From the NCBI GenBank assembly GCA_903844735.1, contig CAIMUX010000022.1, forward strand, positions 62,001-126,000: a stretch of 64,000 nt of DNA. The letters run 5' to 3'. Source of the DNA: Candidatus Eiseniibacteriota bacterium. GTDB taxonomy: Bacteria > Eisenbacteria > RBG-16-71-46 > CAIMUX01. Shown one piece after another: positions 35,933 through 44,912 of the stretch; position 1 is the stretch's first letter, and each line of letters opens with the position of its first letter. Below the pieces are notes generated by a model. The model was not told the DNA's origin and did not search any database. It saw only the letters and a program-made list of their open reading frames with translations. The position numbers were made by a program, and so were the translations under genes.

Positions 35933-36319
35933 ATGAGTACAAGCGAAACAACGAGCACAGTCAGAGCGAGACCCAGGTCTCAGGTTGACAAGATGTTCCG
36001 GGCCTTCGCGGACCGGACTCGTCTTAGGATCCTGCACCTTCTTCAGGACGGCGAGCTCTGCGTCAGCGACCTCATCACGATCCTGAGAGTGCCGCAGGCG
36101 AAGGCGTCCCACCACCTCAACTACCTGCGCCGGGCGGGACTGGTTGAGGTGCGCAAGCAGGGGCTCTGGTGCTTCTACCGTCTCCGTCCGGCCCAGACTG
36201 TCTTTCATCAGAAACTGCTCGAGTGTCTTGGGCAGTGTTTCGCCGACGTGCCCGGACTGGCCGCGGATCGGGAACGCGCGGCGAAGACCAAGGCGTCCGG
36301 CGGATGCTGTCCGAAGTGA
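35933..36319 (+). CDS. ArsR/SmtB family repressor 2
   Basis: A 128-residue ArsR protein: MFRAFADRTRLRILHLLQDG, then ELCVSDL with a single metal-ligand Cys, recognition helix KASHHLNYLRRAGLV, wing RKQGLWCFYRL. The C-terminus ends GGCCPK, adding a vicinal Cys pair, as in thiol-based As/Hg sensors. It is the first gene of a plus-strand run that goes through acr3 to hgcAB, so it is the best candidate regulator of the mercury-methylation genes. ArsR-like regulators are known next to hgcAB in other genomes. Confidence 0.88.
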   Translation: MSTSETTSTVRARPRSQVDKMFRAFADRTRLRILHLLQDGELCVSDLITILRVPQAKASHHLNYLRRAGLVEVRKQGLWCFYRLRPAQTVFHQKLLECLGQCFADVPGLAADRERAAKTKASGGCCPK

Positions 36320-36528
36320 AGGCTCAAGGAGCGACGGGCGAACGTGCCCTCACGGTCCGGGGACAGGGCCGAGCGAGGACGGGCCGCGTGGATCGCAGCG
36401 TCCTGTGCGCGTTGTCCATGGTGAAAGATGTTCCCATAGTCGCCCGCCGGGGCGGCTTCGATCCGCTGGGAGAGTCAGAGATCCCGACGGGGAGTCCAGA
36501 ACGGCACTACCATCGCAGGGAGGTCAAA

Positions 36529-37281
36529 ATGCTCGCACGCGTCCTCGGATTCCTCTTTCTGGCCCTCGGATTCTTAGCACCGTCGGCGCAAGCCTCACCG
36601 CGGCAAGATCTCGATTCGGCTGCCAAGCAGAAGAAGGTGGCGTTCGTCCTTGTCACGGACCTGGGGGCAGCAGGGGTCGATGCGGCGAGGGAAATGATTC
36701 AGCAGGCAATGCGGCAGGTCAAGAAGTCGACCCTCGTCGAGCTGGACCGATCCAGTCCGGGCAACGCTGACCTCGTAGCCAAGTTCCGGCTCGCCGGAGC
36801 CCCTGTTCCGCTCATCCTGGTCACTGCGACCACCGGCATGCTCGCAGGCGGGGTTGCTGCCGCCCAGGCGACCGCGGAACAGCTCGTCGGGATGGTTCCT
36901 TCGCCGAAGAAGGCCGAGGCTCTCGAGGCCATCCAGAACGGCAAGGCGGTTTTGATCTCCGCGAGCCGCAAGGGTATGGCCGCGCAGTCGGGAGCGAAGG
37001 CCGCCTGCGCGACTGCCTGTGGCCAGTTGGCCGACAAGTGCGTCACGGTGCAGATCGACATGGATGATCCGCAGGAAGCGGGTTTTCTCGCGGCCATGAA
37101 GGTCAATCTCGCCTCCACCGAGCCCGTCATCCTGGTGATCAACGCTCAGGGGCAGGTCACGGGGACATATGCGGGAGCGGCCGATGTAGCCACCCTCGTT
37201 CAGGCGACCACGAAGAAGGCGGGCGGTTGCGCCCCCGGGGCTTGCGGCCCCGGCGCCAAGGCCTGTGGTCCGGCAAAGTAA
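36529..37281 (+). CDS. secreted Cys-rich protein of unknown function
   Basis: A 250-residue protein with a clear signal peptide (MLARVLGFLFLALGFLAPSA, cleavage after AQA). The mature part looks like two ~90-residue alpha/beta units (KKVAFVLVTDLGAAG, then GKAVLISASRKG), possibly thioredoxin-like but without CxxC in the usual place. Cysteines cluster in CATACGQLADKC and in the tail GGCAPGACGPGAKACGP. GGGAGG lies five bases before ATG 36529. Its place between arsR2 and an ABC transporter suggests a periplasmic thiol protein that binds or hands over a metal. That is inference, and no family is assigned. Confidence 0.75.
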   Translation: MLARVLGFLFLALGFLAPSAQASPRQDLDSAAKQKKVAFVLVTDLGAAGVDAAREMIQQAMRQVKKSTLVELDRSSPGNADLVAKFRLAGAPVPLILVTATTGMLAGGVAAAQATAEQLVGMVPSPKKAEALEAIQNGKAVLISASRKGMAAQSGAKAACATACGQLADKCVTVQIDMDDPQEAGFLAAMKVNLASTEPVILVINAQGQVTGTYAGAADVATLVQATTKKAGGCAPGACGPGAKACGPAK

Positions 37282-37293
37282 GGAGTCAGCACC

Positions 37294-38514
37294 TTGAGAC
37301 TACGCACCATTCTTTGGAAGGAACTCCTGCTGCGCAAGTCCCGCATGATCTCGGGGTTGCTCGCGATCACCCTCGGCATTGCGGTCATCGTCGGGATCCA
37401 GTCCGTGTCCGACGTTTCGAAGAGGGCCGTCGCGATCAAGCTCGACAACTTAGGCTCGAACATTCTTGTCCTGCCCCAGGCGGCCTCCGTCGACGACTAC
37501 TATTCCGCCGACATCGATGCGCCGACGTTTCCTGAGGACTACGTGGAGCGGTTGGCCACGTCGATGCTGCCAAGTGTGGACAACCTGTCGCCCAAGCTCA
37601 CCAGGCGTGTCAAGGTCGGCGGCGTACCGATCATCCTCACCGGGATCCTGCCCGCGAGTGAATTGGCCTCCAAGCCGATTTGGCAGAGCGCCGGGCTGGC
37701 CGGAGACGAACTGGCCTTGGCGTGCGGGACGAGCCCCGAGATCAAAGAGGGACCTTCGTACGTCGACGAGAAGCTACAGCGCAAGGCGATCGACACGTTG
37801 GCGCCAACCGAGATTCTGGTGGGGAGCGTCGCCGCCGAGCGGTTGCGTCTTTCCGACGGGGGAACCGTCCTGATCGAAGGCCGGCAGTTCCAGGTGGCCC
37901 GGGTCCTGCCGACGACCGGCACGATCGATGACAGTCGGGTGTACGCCCATCTTCACGTGGTGCAGGAACTCCTCGGAACCGGGCCGCAGGTCAGCGCCAT
38001 TGAAATCATGGGCTGTTGCGCGGCCATTTCAGACGGACTCCTCGGCAAGCTCCGCAACATCCTGCCTGACACCCGGATCGTGACCATCGGGCAGATCGTC
38101 AGCACGCAGATCGAGACCAACCGGTTGATGGCCAAGGTGTCGGTCATCCTGCTGGTCCTGATCGCCATGATCGGCTCCATCTCCATCGCCAACTACATGT
38201 GGGCGAACGTAGAGGAACGCCGGAGGGAGATCGGGACCTTTCTCACACTTGGGGCGACCCGGGGGAGCATCTACCGGCTCTTCTTCGCCAAGGCCGTCAT
38301 CCTCGGCTTGCTCGGCGGCATCTGCGGCTACGTTCTCGGCACCGCCTCGGCCATGGTGCTCGGCCCACAGCTCGCGCGGCTCTCCGTGGAGCCGGTACCC
38401 ATCTATCTCCTTTGGTCACTCGGAATCGCCGTCGCCATTGCTCTCCTGGGGAGCTGGTACCCGACGTACCGGGCCACTCGCCTCGACCCGGCGTCGATCC
38501 TGCAGGAGGTGTAG
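37294..38514 (+). CDS. FtsX/MacB-type ABC transporter permease
   Basis: A 406-residue protein: one N-terminal membrane helix (ISGLLAITLGIAVIVGIQSV), a large periplasmic MacB-core domain (~residues 40-250) and three C-terminal helices with the FtsX pattern (EERRREIGTFLTLGATRGSI). It starts with TTG after AAGGAG. Together with the ATPase encoded four bases downstream it forms a MacB/LolCDE-type mechanotransmission complex. Such complexes usually drive periplasmic substrates through an outer-membrane partner. Its position in the island suggests a metal(loid)-related substrate, but no outer-membrane partner is seen here. Confidence 0.85.
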   Translation: MRLRTILWKELLLRKSRMISGLLAITLGIAVIVGIQSVSDVSKRAVAIKLDNLGSNILVLPQAASVDDYYSADIDAPTFPEDYVERLATSMLPSVDNLSPKLTRRVKVGGVPIILTGILPASELASKPIWQSAGLAGDELALACGTSPEIKEGPSYVDEKLQRKAIDTLAPTEILVGSVAAERLRLSDGGTVLIEGRQFQVARVLPTTGTIDDSRVYAHLHVVQELLGTGPQVSAIEIMGCCAAISDGLLGKLRNILPDTRIVTIGQIVSTQIETNRLMAKVSVILLVLIAMIGSISIANYMWANVEERRREIGTFLTLGATRGSIYRLFFAKAVILGLLGGICGYVLGTASAMVLGPQLARLSVEPVPIYLLWSLGIAVAIALLGSWYPTYRATRLDPASILQEV

Positions 38515-38518
38515 CCCC

Positions 38519-39211
38519 ATGTACGTCCTGGAAAGCGCTGACAAGGCCTATACGAGTCGTCGGGGAACCGTCCATGCCTTGCGTAGCGTGTCCCTGGAGA
38601 TTCCCAAGGGAAGCTGCGTGACCATCACCGGTCCGTCGGGGTCCGGCAAGACGACACTGCTTCTGACGCTGGGGGGGCTGATCCGCCCGACGTCCGGGCG
38701 TGTCTTGTTCCACAGCGTCGACCTAGGTGGTCTCAGCGATGCGAGGCTTGCCCAATATCGGAATCAGAAGATCGGTTTCGTCCTGCAGACATTTAATCTT
38801 GTTCCCTACTTGAGCGCGCTGGAAAACGTCATGGTGCCGATGATGTTCATGCACCGATCGAAGAACGGCCTGGCCGGACGGGCGCGGGATCTGCTCGGAC
38901 GCCTCGGCTTGGGCGATCGTGCGGATCACCTTCCCCGGGAGCTTTCGGTCGGACAGCAGCAGCGCGTGGCGATCGCGCGGGCTTTGGGAAATGATCCGGA
39001 AGTGATCCTAGCCGACGAGCCGACGGGCAACCTCGATCCGCGTCTCGCCACGGAGGTTCTGGATACCCTTCGCGAGCTGAACGAGAAGGATGGCCGTACC
39101 GTGATCATGGTCACGCACAGTCCGGAGGCTGCACGGATCGGAAACCGAAAGCTGCATCTGGTCGAAGGAACCTGCCAGGACGGAGCGCTACCGGGCACGG
39201 TTGCGGTCTGA
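38519..39211 (+). CDS. ABC transporter ATP-binding protein (MacB/LolD-type)
   Basis: A 230-residue ATPase with Walker [11 protein letters not shown]-loop [18 protein letters not shown], signature [15 protein letters not shown], Walker [13 protein letters not shown] and the H-loop VTHSPEAA. The signature has V for the second G of LSGGQ. AGGAGG lies nine bases before ATG. It pairs with the upstream FtsX-like permease. Confidence 0.93.
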   Translation: MYVLESADKAYTSRRGTVHALRSVSLEIPKGSCVTITGPSGSGKTTLLLTLGGLIRPTSGRVLFHSVDLGGLSDARLAQYRNQKIGFVLQTFNLVPYLSALENVMVPMMFMHRSKNGLAGRARDLLGRLGLGDRADHLPRELSVGQQQRVAIARALGNDPEVILADEPTGNLDPRLATEVLDTLRELNEKDGRTVIMVTHSPEAARIGNRKLHLVEGTCQDGALPGTVAV

Positions 39212-39233
39212 GACTAGAGGGAGGGGTCCCGAA

Positions 39234-40340
39234 TTGAAGGGGACAAGTGGCGAAAACGCGCTGCGACCAAGGGGCGTGAGTGCGGGGGCGGCTGCCCCCG
39301 GGAGGCTTCCGTTCCTCGACCGCTACTTGACGATCTGGATCTTCGTGGCCATGGCGATCGGGGTCTGCCTCGGAGCGGTAGCGCCCCAGGCCGTCCGCTT
39401 CATCACGCGTTTCCAGGTCGGCACGACATCGATACCGATCGCGGTCGGGCTCATCCTCATGATGTACCCGCCGCTGGCCAAGGTGAAGTACGAGGAACTG
39501 GGCGGGGTCTTCCGCAACTTCCACGTGCTCGGCCTCTCCCTCGTGCAGAACTGGATCGTTGGGCCGATCCTGATGTTCGGCCTCGCCGTGCTCTTCCTGC
39601 ACGACAAGCCTGAGTACATGGTCGGCCTGATCATGATCGGGCTCGCCCGCTGCATCGCCATGGTCATCGTCTGGAACGATCTCGCGAAGGGAGACACCGA
39701 GTACTGTGCTGGGCTGGTCGCGTTCAACTCGATCTTCCAAGTGCTCTTCTATTCGGTCTACGCCTACGTCTTCATCACCGTGCTGCCGACCTGGTTCGGG
39801 CTCGAGGGTGTGGCGGTCAGCATCACCATCGGCGAGATCGCCAAGAGCGTGTTCATCTATCTCGGCATCCCGTTTCTGGCTGGGATCATCACCCGGTTCA
39901 CTCTGATCAAGGTGAAGAACAAGGAGTGGTATCACGGGAGATTCATCCCGAAGATCAGCCCGATCACGCTGATCGCGCTTCTCTTCACCATCGTCGTGAT
40001 GTTCTCGCTCAAGGGCAAGACCATCGTCCAGCTTCCGTTCGATGTCGTGCGGATCGCAATCCCTCTGCTCATCTACTTCGTGCTGATGTTCTTCGTCTCT
40101 TTCTTCATGAGCAAGAAGGTCGGGGCAACGTACGGCCAGGCGGCGACGCTTTCGTTCACGGCTTCATCGAACAACTTCGAGCTGGCCATCGCGGTGGCGG
40201 TGGCTACGTTCGGCATTCACCACGGTGCGGCCTTTGCCGCGGTCATCGGGCCACTCGTCGAGGTCCCGGTGCTTATCGGACTCGTCAATGTCTCCCTTTG
40301 GCTGGGGCGCAAGTACTACGGGAGGCGTGAGGTCGCATGA
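39234..40340 (+). CDS. acr3: ACR3 family arsenite efflux permease
   Basis: A 368-residue protein with ten membrane helices, typical of ACR3. [17 protein letters not shown] opens the first helix, [14 protein letters not shown] follows helix 2, [16 protein letters not shown] carries the conserved Cys needed for As(III) transport, and [16 protein letters not shown] is the second signature. It exports arsenite from the cytoplasm. I chose TTG 39234, preceded by AGGGAGGGG; an upstream TTG (39201) overlaps the ATPase gene. The stop overlaps an ATG of the next small frame, which leads into hgcA. Confidence 0.95.
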   Translation: MKGTSGENALRPRGVSAGAAAPGRLPFLDRYLTIWIFVAMAIGVCLGAVAPQAVRFITRFQVGTTSIPIAVGLILMMYPPLAKVKYEELGGVFRNFHVLGLSLVQNWIVGPILMFGLAVLFLHDKPEYMVGLIMIGLARCIAMVIVWNDLAKGDTEYCAGLVAFNSIFQVLFYSVYAYVFITVLPTWFGLEGVAVSITIGEIAKSVFIYLGIPFLAGIITRFTLIKVKNKEWYHGRFIPKISPITLIALLFTIVVMFSLKGKTIVQLPFDVVRIAIPLLIYFVLMFFVSFFMSKKVGATYGQAATLSFTASSNNFELAIAVAVATFGIHHGAAFAAVIGPLVEVPVLIGLVNVSLWLGRKYYGRREVA

Positions 40341-40622
40341 TGGCACGGAATCGGATGGCGGAGACGGCGAAGGTCGAAGCCCTCAAAGCCGGGTGGCATC
40401 CTGTATCTCTTGACGAAAGCCCCCGGCATTCATTCGTGGAGGAAGAAATGGAATCGAAGTGCGGTGACGGAAGCCACGGCGTTCCTTGTTGCGGGGGTGG
40501 CCCGGACAAGGGCACGGGTTCGAGTGGATCCGCGGCGAACTGCGATTGCGGTGCCCCCGATGCAGATGGGCTCAGGCGTGCTGCTCATCGGCGCGGGTTT
40601 CTACCTGTCGGCCAAAGGGTAA
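40337..40622 (+). pseudogene. small Cys-rich ORF, possible frameshift (or 5' extension of hgcA)
   Basis: Starting at an ATG that overlaps the acr3 stop, the frame encodes a Cys-rich segment (ESKCGDGSHGVPCCGGG, ANCDCG). After a run of five C (40554-40558) the plausible continuation is in another frame (MQMGSGVLLIGAGFYLSAKG), a hydrophobic tail ending at TAA 40620-40622. That TAA overlaps the hgcA ATG as TAATG. Read this way, it is a small Cys-rich membrane protein broken by one base. In the original frame there is no stop before hgcA, so a longer HgcA with a Cys-rich N-terminus cannot be excluded. Confidence 0.4.
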
Positions 40623-41719
40623 TGGGTGAGGGGCAATGGCGAGGCGATATGGCGAGAGGTGACCTTTCCTGGACGGACGGCACCCTAGACACCGAAGCCG
40701 GCTCCGTCCCACGGGCGCGCACCCGCCTTGATCTCCGTGACCGCCTGGGTGCGGTCAAGGCCCGGTGGGGCATCGGACGAATGGACTATTCCGTGTCGCC
40801 GGGCCTATACGCGGTAGGTAGCCCGGGGGCTCCGTCGCCGGTTCTGGTCTCCGCGAACTACAAACTGAGCTTCGACGGCTTGCGCGGGGTGTTGTCCGGC
40901 CGTGACGCCTGGATCCTCGTGCTCGATACCCACGGCATCAACGTCTGGTGCGCAGCCGGCAAGGGCACGTTCGGCACCGACGAGATCGTGCGGCGGGTGC
41001 GGGGCGCGGCGCTCGATCGGGTCGTCCACGATCGCGTTCTCGTGGTTCCGCAACTCGGTGCGCCGGGAGTGAGTGCACACCTGGTGCGACAACGATGCGG
41101 GTTCCGCGTGGTCTATGGGCCCGTTCGAGTCGAGGACCTTCCCGCGTTTCTGGATGCGGGCATGACGGCCGGACCCGAGATGCGGCAGGTGCGCTTTTGC
41201 CTGCGAGACCGTGCGGTGCTGATCCCTGTCGAGTTGGTCATGGGGGCGAAGTATGCCCTGTTGCCGGCGGCAGCCATCCTCTTGCTCGGGGGCCTCGGTT
41301 CGGACGGATACTCTCTGGCGCGAGTTCGTGCGACGGGCTTGCCGGGCGCGGGCCTCATTCTGGGTTCGTTTCTTTGCGCAGCGATTCTCGGGCCGACGCT
41401 GTTGCCCTGGTTGCCCGGCCGGGCCTTTGCGATCAAGGGCGCCGCGCTGGGCCTGGCGCTGGTTGGCGTGTGGGCGATCCTGGGGTGGCCGGGGATGAGC
41501 GCTCCGGTCTCCTGGCTGCACGTGGCGGCGTGGACGCTGATCGTGACCGCCATGAACAGCTTCGTCGTGATGAACTTCACGGGCGCGTCGACCTACACGT
41601 CACTCAGTGGGGTGCTGCGCGAGATGCGCTTCGCCGTGCCTGCGCAAATCTCGGGGGCGGTCGTCGGCATCGGTCTTTGGCTGACCGGCCTCTTTGTCAG
41701 AGGCGGGGGAGGCACATGA
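40622..41719 (+). CDS. hgcA: HgcA, corrinoid protein of mercury methylation
   Basis: A 365-residue protein made of a soluble corrinoid-binding domain (~1-200) and five membrane helices (~205-360), the HgcA layout. The diagnostic cap-helix motif NVWCAAGKGTF carries Cys110, the proposed lower cobalt ligand. ANYKLSFDGLR, DAWILVLDT and RWGIGRMDYSVSPGLYAVG also match the family. HgcA passes a methyl group from its cobalt to Hg(II), giving methylmercury. I chose ATG 40622, since TAATG overlap with the preceding frame implies coupling. Its stop overlaps hgcB (ATGA). It lies downstream of acr3, an ABC pair and arsR2 on one strand. Confidence 0.93.
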   Translation: MGEGQWRGDMARGDLSWTDGTLDTEAGSVPRARTRLDLRDRLGAVKARWGIGRMDYSVSPGLYAVGSPGAPSPVLVSANYKLSFDGLRGVLSGRDAWILVLDTHGINVWCAAGKGTFGTDEIVRRVRGAALDRVVHDRVLVVPQLGAPGVSAHLVRQRCGFRVVYGPVRVEDLPAFLDAGMTAGPEMRQVRFCLRDRAVLIPVELVMGAKYALLPAAAILLLGGLGSDGYSLARVRATGLPGAGLILGSFLCAAILGPTLLPWLPGRAFAIKGAALGLALVGVWAILGWPGMSAPVSWLHVAAWTLIVTAMNSFVVMNFTGASTYTSLSGVLREMRFAVPAQISGAVVGIGLWLTGLFVRGGGGT

Positions 41720-42003
41720 GGTATCTCGAGGAAGTCGCGACCTTGGAACTCGACGTGACCCGATGCAACGGCTGCGGCATGTGCATGCGGGTCTGTCCGC
41801 ACGCGGTGTTCCGCCTGGAGAACAGGCGGGCCGTCGTCGCCGACCGCGGAGCCTGCATGGAGTGCGGAGCCTGCGCGAGGAACTGCGAGCCGGAGGCGAT
41901 CCGGGTTCGCGCCGGGGTCGGTTGCGCGGCGGGTGTGCTGACCGGCCTGCTGAGGGGTACCGGGCCGACCTGCGACTGCTCGGGAAAGTCGGCCTGCTGC
42001 TGA
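41716..42003 (+). CDS. hgcB: HgcB, 2[4Fe-4S] ferredoxin of mercury methylation
   Basis: A 95-residue ferredoxin with CNGCGMCMRVCP (C17, C20, C23, C27) and CMECGACARNC (C47, C50, C53, C57). ECGAC is the HgcB hallmark. The C-terminus holds C70, CDC (86-88) and a terminal CC pair (94-95), as in known HgcB proteins, where these thiols are thought to bind Hg(II). HgcB reduces the HgcA corrinoid and may deliver mercury. It overlaps the hgcA stop by four bases and ends 11 bases from a convergent gene, so it is the last gene of the island. Confidence 0.94.
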   Translation: MRYLEEVATLELDVTRCNGCGMCMRVCPHAVFRLENRRAVVADRGACMECGACARNCEPEAIRVRAGVGCAAGVLTGLLRGTGPTCDCSGKSACC

Positions 42004-42014
42004 TCCGTCCCGCA

Positions 42015-44537
42015 TCACTGGATCTTCACCAGCCGCCTGATCGCATCACCGGAGGCGCCGGTGAGCCGGACCAGGTAGATTCCGGTGGGCGTGTCGCGAC
42101 CGGTGCCGTCCCGGCCGTCCCACTCCAGCGGCGCGCTGCCGTCGGCCCGCGCCAGCGTCCGTACAAGCCTTCCGGCCGGGTCGAAGATCTCCGCGCGTGC
42201 CGGGCCTGCCCCGGGGGGCGTCAGCCGTGCCGAGCCGCGAAACGGAGTCGGACCGACCGACCAAGCTAGCGCCGGCGGGTCCCACCGAGCTTCCACCGAA
42301 CCGATGAATTCGCTGCGAGCACCGTTGACGCTCATCTCCAGGAAATAGCGAACCGTGGCCCCGCGAGGAGCCCCCGGGTCCACGATCTCGATGATCCCTT
42401 CGGGAGATGCTGTGATCCACGCGGATGACACAAGCGTCGCCTCAGGCGTAGGGGTGAGATCGTGCGGCCCGGCCGCCGGATCGCGCCAGACTCGATAAGA
42501 GCCGCCGGTCGCGCCGACCGGTATCTCCCAGCGGATCTGCAGCCCCTCAGCGAGTGACGCCACCGCCCGCGACTCGAGAAGAACCGGGGTAATGGGACAC
42601 AGATTCGGCATGCATGGTATACCCGCACCCAGCCAGGAATTCGGTGACTCGCACTCTGCTTGGAGGGTGAGTGTGCAGGCGGTGTCCGGGCGGCAACAGG
42701 CGCCGGCGGGAGGGCCCAGCAGACCGGCGCTGTGATACCCGCCTGCCGCGATCGTCGCGAACGCGGCGTCGGGCGAGAGCGCCGTGCACTGGCCCAAGTC
42801 GTCGGATCCCCACGCAACGATCACGCCGCCGGTCTTCAGCGCAAGGCTGTGTAAGGTGCCTCCCGCAATCGCCGTGAACCCGGTATTGGGCGCAGGGACA
42901 TTGCACTGCCCGAAGTCGTTGTATCCCCACGCCACGACTGCACCGTCGGCCCTCAGGCCCAGGCTGTGGAGGTAGCCTCCCGCGATCGCCGTGAACCCGG
43001 CGTTGGACTCGGGCACGACACACTGGCCGGATGCGTTGTCGCCCCACGCCACAATCGCGCCGTCGACCTTCAGACCAAGGCTGTGCCCCAAGCCCCCGGC
43101 GACGGCGAGGAAGTCGGTATTGGGTCCAGGCACGTTGCACTGGCCGAAGCCGTTGTACCCCCAGGCGACGATCCGGCCGTCGGTCTTCAGGCCAAGGCTG
43201 TGGATATTGCCGGCCGCAACCGCCGCGAAACCGGCGTTGGGTGTCGGTACGGCGCATTGGCCGTACGTATTGTCCCCCCAGGCCACGATCACACCGGCGG
43301 AGGTGAGAGCGAGGCTGTGCCGTCCGCCGGCCGCGATGGCCGTGAACCCGGTGTCGGGCGCCGGCACGTTGCACTGGCCGCCGCCGTTATCTCCCCACGC
43401 GATGATGACACCGTCGGACGTGAGACCGAGGGTGTGCCACGAGCCGGCCGCGACCGCCGTGAACCCGGTGTCGGGCGCCGGCACGTTGCACTGGCCGCTG
43501 GTGTTGTAGCCCCACGCCAGAATGGAACCTGCGCTCGGCTCAGGGCACGGATTCGCGTCGCAGGTGAGCCAATCGGAGCGCCAGACGCTCGGCGCTGCGC
43601 AGTCATCCTGCGTGGTCACCGTACAAGAGCCTGTCGGCGTGCAGCAGACGCCACGCACGAGGCACGGATTCGGGACGCAGACCGTGAGGTCGCCCCGGTA
43701 GGTGCCGCTGTCCTCGGGGCACCGCGTCTCCACGGTGACCTCACAGAGCCCGCCTTCGTAGCAGCAGGCGCCGGTCGGCGGCGGACATGGATTCGCGTCA
43801 CAGGTCAGCCATTCGGGGCGCCAGACGTCCGGCGCGGAGCAGTTGTTCACCGTCGTCACGATGCAGGTGCCTGCCGGATCGCAGCAGACCGCGTTGGGAT
43901 TGCGGGTTGGGCACGGCGTCGTGCCGGCCTGCCCGAAACCCAGAGAGCCGTAGCCCATGATCGGGTCGGCGTTATGTGGCGTGGCGTCATCGGTGAAGAA
44001 CCGGTTGGCCGCGTCGGCGTAGGGCACGGTGCCGAACGACTGGGGCGTGCGGCTGAGGCCGCCGTAGCCATAGCCGCTGAAATAGTATAGCTCGACCACG
44101 GTCGTGGTTCGGGGGCCGGTGGGAAAGAACTGTTCGATCATGCCGCCATCGGTGCTCGGCCAGCCGCCACGAGTGCCTGCGAGATCGGTGCCCGGGCCAT
44201 CCGCATTCGGGAGACCGCAACCTCCGAGGTCGATGGAGACGTACCCGCCGCCAACCGAGGAGATGGCCAGACCCCAACTGACGCCCTTCAATCGCGGGCG
44301 GCCTCCCGCCGGAAACGCGGCGTAGACCTTCCAGACCGCCTTGATCTCCTGCAAGTCTTGCTGATTGTCGACGCCGGAGCAGTCGGTGGGCGCCGGACTC
44401 ACGGGCGGCCCGGGCGGATCGGTCGAGTAGATCAGACCGGTGTCGTGGACCCAGAGCACGCCGCCCGCGTTCGGCCCGGCCATCGTTGTCGAGGCGGTAC
44501 ACCACAGCACCGCCAGAAGCCATCGTGCCTGCTTCAT
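42015..44537 (-). CDS. secreted RCC1-repeat protein with GACC Cys modules and FlgD-like C-terminal domain
   Basis: An 840-residue secreted protein: signal peptide (MKQARWLLAVLWCTASTTMA), an ~190-residue N-terminal domain, three Cys modules (GACCYEGGLCEVTVETRC type, each ending NPCP), seven RCC1-type repeats of ~36 residues (AWGDNGGGQCNVPAPDTGF, AAGGRHSLALTS), a fourth Cys module, a fibronectin-like region and a FlgD-type Ig end (WDGRDGTGRDTPTGIYLVRL). ATG 44537 has GGAGG ten bases upstream. It is probably a surface or exported adhesin-like protein. The Cys modules and FlgD end are common in FCB-group genomes. No enzymatic motif is seen. Confidence 0.8.
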   Translation of the reverse strand: MKQARWLLAVLWCTASTTMAGPNAGGVLWVHDTGLIYSTDPPGPPVSPAPTDCSGVDNQQDLQEIKAVWKVYAAFPAGGRPRLKGVSWGLAISSVGGGYVSIDLGGCGLPNADGPGTDLAGTRGGWPSTDGGMIEQFFPTGPRTTTVVELYYFSGYGYGGLSRTPQSFGTVPYADAANRFFTDDATPHNADPIMGYGSLGFGQAGTTPCPTRNPNAVCCDPAGTCIVTTVNNCSAPDVWRPEWLTCDANPCPPPTGACCYEGGLCEVTVETRCPEDSGTYRGDLTVCVPNPCLVRGVCCTPTGSCTVTTQDDCAAPSVWRSDWLTCDANPCPEPSAGSILAWGYNTSGQCNVPAPDTGFTAVAAGSWHTLGLTSDGVIIAWGDNGGGQCNVPAPDTGFTAIAAGGRHSLALTSAGVIVAWGDNTYGQCAVPTPNAGFAAVAAGNIHSLGLKTDGRIVAWGYNGFGQCNVPGPNTDFLAVAGGLGHSLGLKVDGAIVAWGDNASGQCVVPESNAGFTAIAGGYLHSLGLRADGAVVAWGYNDFGQCNVPAPNTGFTAIAGGTLHSLALKTGGVIVAWGSDDLGQCTALSPDAAFATIAAGGYHSAGLLGPPAGACCRPDTACTLTLQAECESPNSWLGAGIPCMPNLCPITPVLLESRAVASLAEGLQIRWEIPVGATGGSYRVWRDPAAGPHDLTPTPEATLVSSAWITASPEGIIEIVDPGAPRGATVRYFLEMSVNGARSEFIGSVEARWDPPALAWSVGPTPFRGSARLTPPGAGPARAEIFDPAGRLVRTLARADGSAPLEWDGRDGTGRDTPTGIYLVRLTGASGDAIRRLVKIQ

Positions 44538-44836
44538 CGGTCCGTGACCTCCGCAGACGTTGTGCCGCCGCAAGACGGCCCTCACCGGTCCGCGTGCGGG
44601 CCCGTCGGTTGCCCAGCGATCCTTGTGCCGAGACCTCGGTGGTCCGGTGATCCCCTCACCGTGCCGGACATCGCTCCGATCGAAGTCGCCACCCCCGAGC
44701 ATAGCAGCGCCATAAGGGACTCGCCAGGGGCTTCCGGACATCTCCGGCCGCTGGGGGCGATCCAAACCACCCGTGGATGCGGCCGCCGCGAGATCTGTGC
44801 TAGTCTCTGCGAGACGGAAGGAGGATCGCCGACGCG

Positions 44837-44908
44837 CCCGAAGTCTGAAGCCCGAAGCCCGAGGCCCGAGGCCATTCGTATTCGTTCCCTATTCCGATTT
44901 TCAGGGGG
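44837..44908. repeat. dispersed GAAGCCC-type repeat, copy B
   Basis: Tandem GAAGCCC/GAGGCCC heptamers are followed by ATTCGTATTCGTTCCCTATT. The tail is nearly identical to copy E at 59789. Confidence 0.6.
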
Positions 44909-44912
44909 ATCC

